A stretch of 7,788 nt of DNA from the NCBI GenBank assembly GCA_007121695.1, contig SKKC01000380.1, positions 1-7,788 of the forward strand. The letters are read 5' to 3'. Position numbers and translations under genes: made by a program. This document shows positions 5,855-7,788 of this stretch, piece after piece (positions within the stretch are counted from its first letter, which is position 1; every line of letters starts with the position of its first letter). The stretch is from Spirochaetales bacterium. Lineage in GTDB: Bacteria > Spirochaetota > Spirochaetia > DSM-27196 > SKKC01. Below the pieces are notes generated by a model. That model was not told the origin of the DNA and did not search any database. It saw nothing but the letters and a program-made list of their open reading frames with translations.

Positions 5855-6943
5855 ATGAAAATCATAAAGCTTGAAACATTCTCCCGCCCGATGGTTGGTT
5901 TTGTTAAGGTAACGACCGACAGCGGAGCGGTAGGATACGGACAGATGTCCACCTATAACGCTGACATATCGGCCTTGGTTTTCCACCGGCAGGTTGCGAG
6001 ATACGCACTGGGTCGTAATCCGCTCGAGCGCGAGGCGATCGTTGACAGCTGTGTCGAGGGTGAATACAAGTATCCCGGTTCGTACGTCCGCCGCGCCCTG
6101 GCGGGTCTGGACACGGCACTCTGGGATTTACAGGGAAAACTCGAACAAAAGAGCGTGTGCGGACTTCTGAGAGGAACCCGTACCCACGTGACTGCGTATG
6201 GCTCGAGTATGCGCCGGGATATCAGCCCCGCAGACGAGGCGGAACGGCTAAAGGCCCTGAAAGACGAAAAAGGATTTCAGGCTTTCAAGATCCGGGTTGG
6301 AAAGATATGCGGACACGACGAAGATCAATGGACGGGCCGGACCGAAGAAATCGTCCCTGCGGTGAGAAACGCCATTGGCGATGAGACAGGTCTGTTCGTG
6401 GATGCAAACAGTTGTTATACGCCAGAGAAGGCCATTGAGGTCGGGAAAATGCTCGAAGATCACGGGGTTTCCCACTTTGAGGAGCCGTGCCCGTACTGGG
6501 AAATCGAATGGACTGCCCGGGTTACTGCGGCGTTGGACGTACCAGTCGCGGGGGGAGAGCAGGATGTGTCGCTGGCTCAGTTCCGCCGTATGATCGACAT
6601 TGACGCCGTGGATATCGTGCAACCGGATATCTGTTATCTCGGCGGTTTGACCCGGGCCCTGCGCGTCGCGACCATGGCGGAGGAAAAGGGTAAACCCTGC
6701 ACACCACATTCTGCCAATCGATCGCTGGTCACGCTCTTTACCCTCCACATGCTTGCAGCCATACCGAACTCCGGGGGCTACCTTGAGTTATCCATCGAGG
6801 ACACCCCCGGGATGGACGAGTTGTTTTATCCCCTGCTGAAGGTGCAGGACGGGAAGGTTGCCGTGCCGGACGGGCCGGGCTGGGGTGTGGAGATTAATCG
6901 GACCTGGCTCGAAAAGGCTGACTATCAAGTCAGTGAAGCGTAA
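5855..6943 (+). CDS. Enolase-superfamily enzyme, mandelate racemase group (sugar-acid dehydratase-like)
   Basis: The protein has 362 residues. An N-terminal capping domain (about 1-110) is followed by a TIM-like barrel. Likely active-site residues are Lys145-x-Arg147 (AFKIRVG), metal ligands Asp183 (VDANSCY), Glu209 (FEEPCP) and Glu235 (GGEQD), the Asp258 partner (QPDIC) and His285 (PHSAN). Spacings between the three metal ligands (26 and 26) and in the Asp-His pair (27) equal those of mandelate racemase, which supports the assignment. This group abstracts the proton alpha to a carboxylate, and most members dehydrate acid sugars to 2-keto-3-deoxy acids. The second Lys of the usual K-x-K is Arg here, which makes a simple two-base racemase less likely. 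The substrate is unknown. The start is clear: AGGAG at 5841-5845 lies 9 bases upstream. The last 19 bases overlap the convergent beta-helix gene. Confidence 0.92.
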   Translation: MKIIKLETFSRPMVGFVKVTTDSGAVGYGQMSTYNADISALVFHRQVARYALGRNPLEREAIVDSCVEGEYKYPGSYVRRALAGLDTALWDLQGKLEQKSVCGLLRGTRTHVTAYGSSMRRDISPADEAERLKALKDEKGFQAFKIRVGKICGHDEDQWTGRTEEIVPAVRNAIGDETGLFVDANSCYTPEKAIEVGKMLEDHGVSHFEEPCPYWEIEWTARVTAALDVPVAGGEQDVSLAQFRRMIDIDAVDIVQPDICYLGGLTRALRVATMAEEKGKPCTPHSANRSLVTLFTLHMLAAIPNSGGYLELSIEDTPGMDELFYPLLKVQDGKVAVPDGPGWGVEINRTWLEKADYQVSEA

Positions 6944-7788
6944 ACAGAGTTATCGTATATCTTTACATTCTCACTATGCTCGTCGACATACACGTGTCTA
7001 TCTGCCGGGATTTCTTCAAACCTGTTTTGTGTAATAACCACGTTTTTTGCGTCCATGATATTGATGCAATTGTTCGGCATATTCCTGAACGTGTTGTTAA
7101 TAATACTCACGTTCTTGATTGAAGCACCAGAGCGCATCCCGACGTCAGTCGCTATGGCTGTAAATCCCCCCATACCACCACCCCGTGCTTTTCTCCCGCA
7201 GTTATCAAACGTGCTGTTCCTGATCACTACACCATCGGCTGCGGACGCCTCCATCATCCCGATTTTCGGATCAAAAAACGAACACAACGCAAAGGCGGCT
7301 ACTTTTTCAATGTTATAGAAACGGCAGTTATCTATTGTTGTGTTGTCCGACTTCATGATAATCCCGCAGGTACTCGTATTCGTAAAGGTAGAATTGCTGA
7401 TGCGTACGTAAGAAGAGAGAAAGCAATAGGGTACGCATTCGGTGCCCGCTTCAATCCAGGAGGGAAGTTTACCTGCGAACTCCACAATATATTCCTGGGT
7501 TGAAGGTTCAAACTCCGACGCCGTAATCATGCCAAAGTGTTCAATCACAGCCCCATCAAAGAAACCAACCTTCGTGTCGATCTCCAGGGGTTCGTCGGAC
7601 TCGCGTAACGGTTTGATTCTGACGGATTGATCAGAGAGTACTTCTTCCACGAGAAAGAACTGCCCGTGAATGTTGATGCAGTCATCGTTTGTACCATCAC
7701 AGTAGTAATCATTGATAAGTGCGTAGCCGCTGCACATGTTCAGGTGCAATCCGTCTCTCGGACATGTGGTAACCCGGTTACCTTCCGG
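6925..7788 (-). CDS. Right-handed beta-helix protein, GH110-like (5' end off window)
   Basis: The frame is open to the window edge. The TTG at 7749 is internal, and 13 more codons (PEGNRVTTC...) precede it. Residues near the edge read RDGLHLNMCSG and then GTNDDCINIHG. This DG...DDxxNxHG pattern, with 23-24 residues between the aspartates, is the signature I associate with GH110 alpha-1,3-galactosidases and related beta-helix proteins. After it come repeated helical rungs of the form V-x-I-x-N-S-x-F (for example YVRISNSTF, NTTIDNCRF, VVIRNSTF, NVSIINNTF, NVVITQNRF), and the rungs continue almost to the stop. A Gly-rich insert (KARGGGMGGF) splits them. A glycan-acting enzyme is plausible but not proven. 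The N-terminus is missing, so a signal peptide cannot be judged. The gene converges on, and overlaps by 19 bases, the enolase-superfamily gene. Confidence 0.8.
   Translation of the reverse strand, partial: PEGNRVTTCPRDGLHLNMCSGYALINDYYCDGTNDDCINIHGQFFLVEEVLSDQSVRIKPLRESDEPLEIDTKVGFFDGAVIEHFGMITASEFEPSTQEYIVEFAGKLPSWIEAGTECVPYCFLSSYVRISNSTFTNTSTCGIIMKSDNTTIDNCRFYNIEKVAAFALCSFFDPKIGMMEASAADGVVIRNSTFDNCGRKARGGGMGGFTAIATDVGMRSGASIKNVSIINNTFRNMPNNCINIMDAKNVVITQNRFEEIPADRHVYVDEHSENVKIYDNSVYASLT

Noticed and set aside
1..7788. CRISPR array, insertion sequence, tRNA or rRNA gene, prophage or defence genes
   Set aside because: I saw no regularly spaced repeats, transposase motifs, terminal inverted repeats or RNA-gene signatures in the window.

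Overview
The window is a stretch of bacterial chromosome with moderately high GC. It has AGGAG-type ribosome binding sites, sigma70-like promoters, an IclR regulator and sugar-acid enzymes. The phylum cannot be fixed from the sequence; I only note that free-living anaerobic or fermentative bacteria often carry loci of this kind. Both ends cut through genes: the left-most CDS is open at base 1 and the right-most CDS is open at base 7788.

Left block (1-3930). A C-terminal portion of a phosphoketolase-family protein (+) is followed by an IclR-family regulator (+). A DUF1537 / four-carbon acid sugar kinase-family gene lies convergent to them (-). The regulator and the kinase each have a good -35/-10 pair, and similar short motifs (CCTGTTwTC and TAATGAA) sit in both promoters. 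This suggests, by inference, that the IclR protein controls itself and the kinase. The phosphoketolase-like protein carries alanine where the thiamine-diphosphate-activating glutamate of true phosphoketolases is expected, so its reaction may not be the classical one.

Middle (3931-4834). A divergent intergenic region leads into a small orphan P-loop kinase-like protein (+). Two small ORFs with Shine-Dalgarno-like sequences lie here. One overlaps the start of the P-loop gene. The other, of 35 codons, directly precedes the next operon.

Right block (4835-7788). A D-2-hydroxyacid dehydrogenase and an enolase-superfamily (mandelate racemase group) sugar-acid dehydratase-like enzyme form a tight two-gene operon (+). 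A right-handed beta-helix protein with a GH110-like aspartate signature comes in from the right on the - strand and overlaps the end of the enolase-superfamily gene tail to tail.

Taken together the locus looks like carbohydrate or sugar-acid catabolism: a possible glycan-cleaving beta-helix enzyme, a dehydratase and an NAD-dependent reductase for the acids, a C4-acid-sugar kinase, and a phosphoketolase-like enzyme of uncertain chemistry. No transporter is visible. The strongest candidate for something undescribed is the pairing of the glutamate-less phosphoketolase homologue with the IclR regulator and the DUF1537 kinase.
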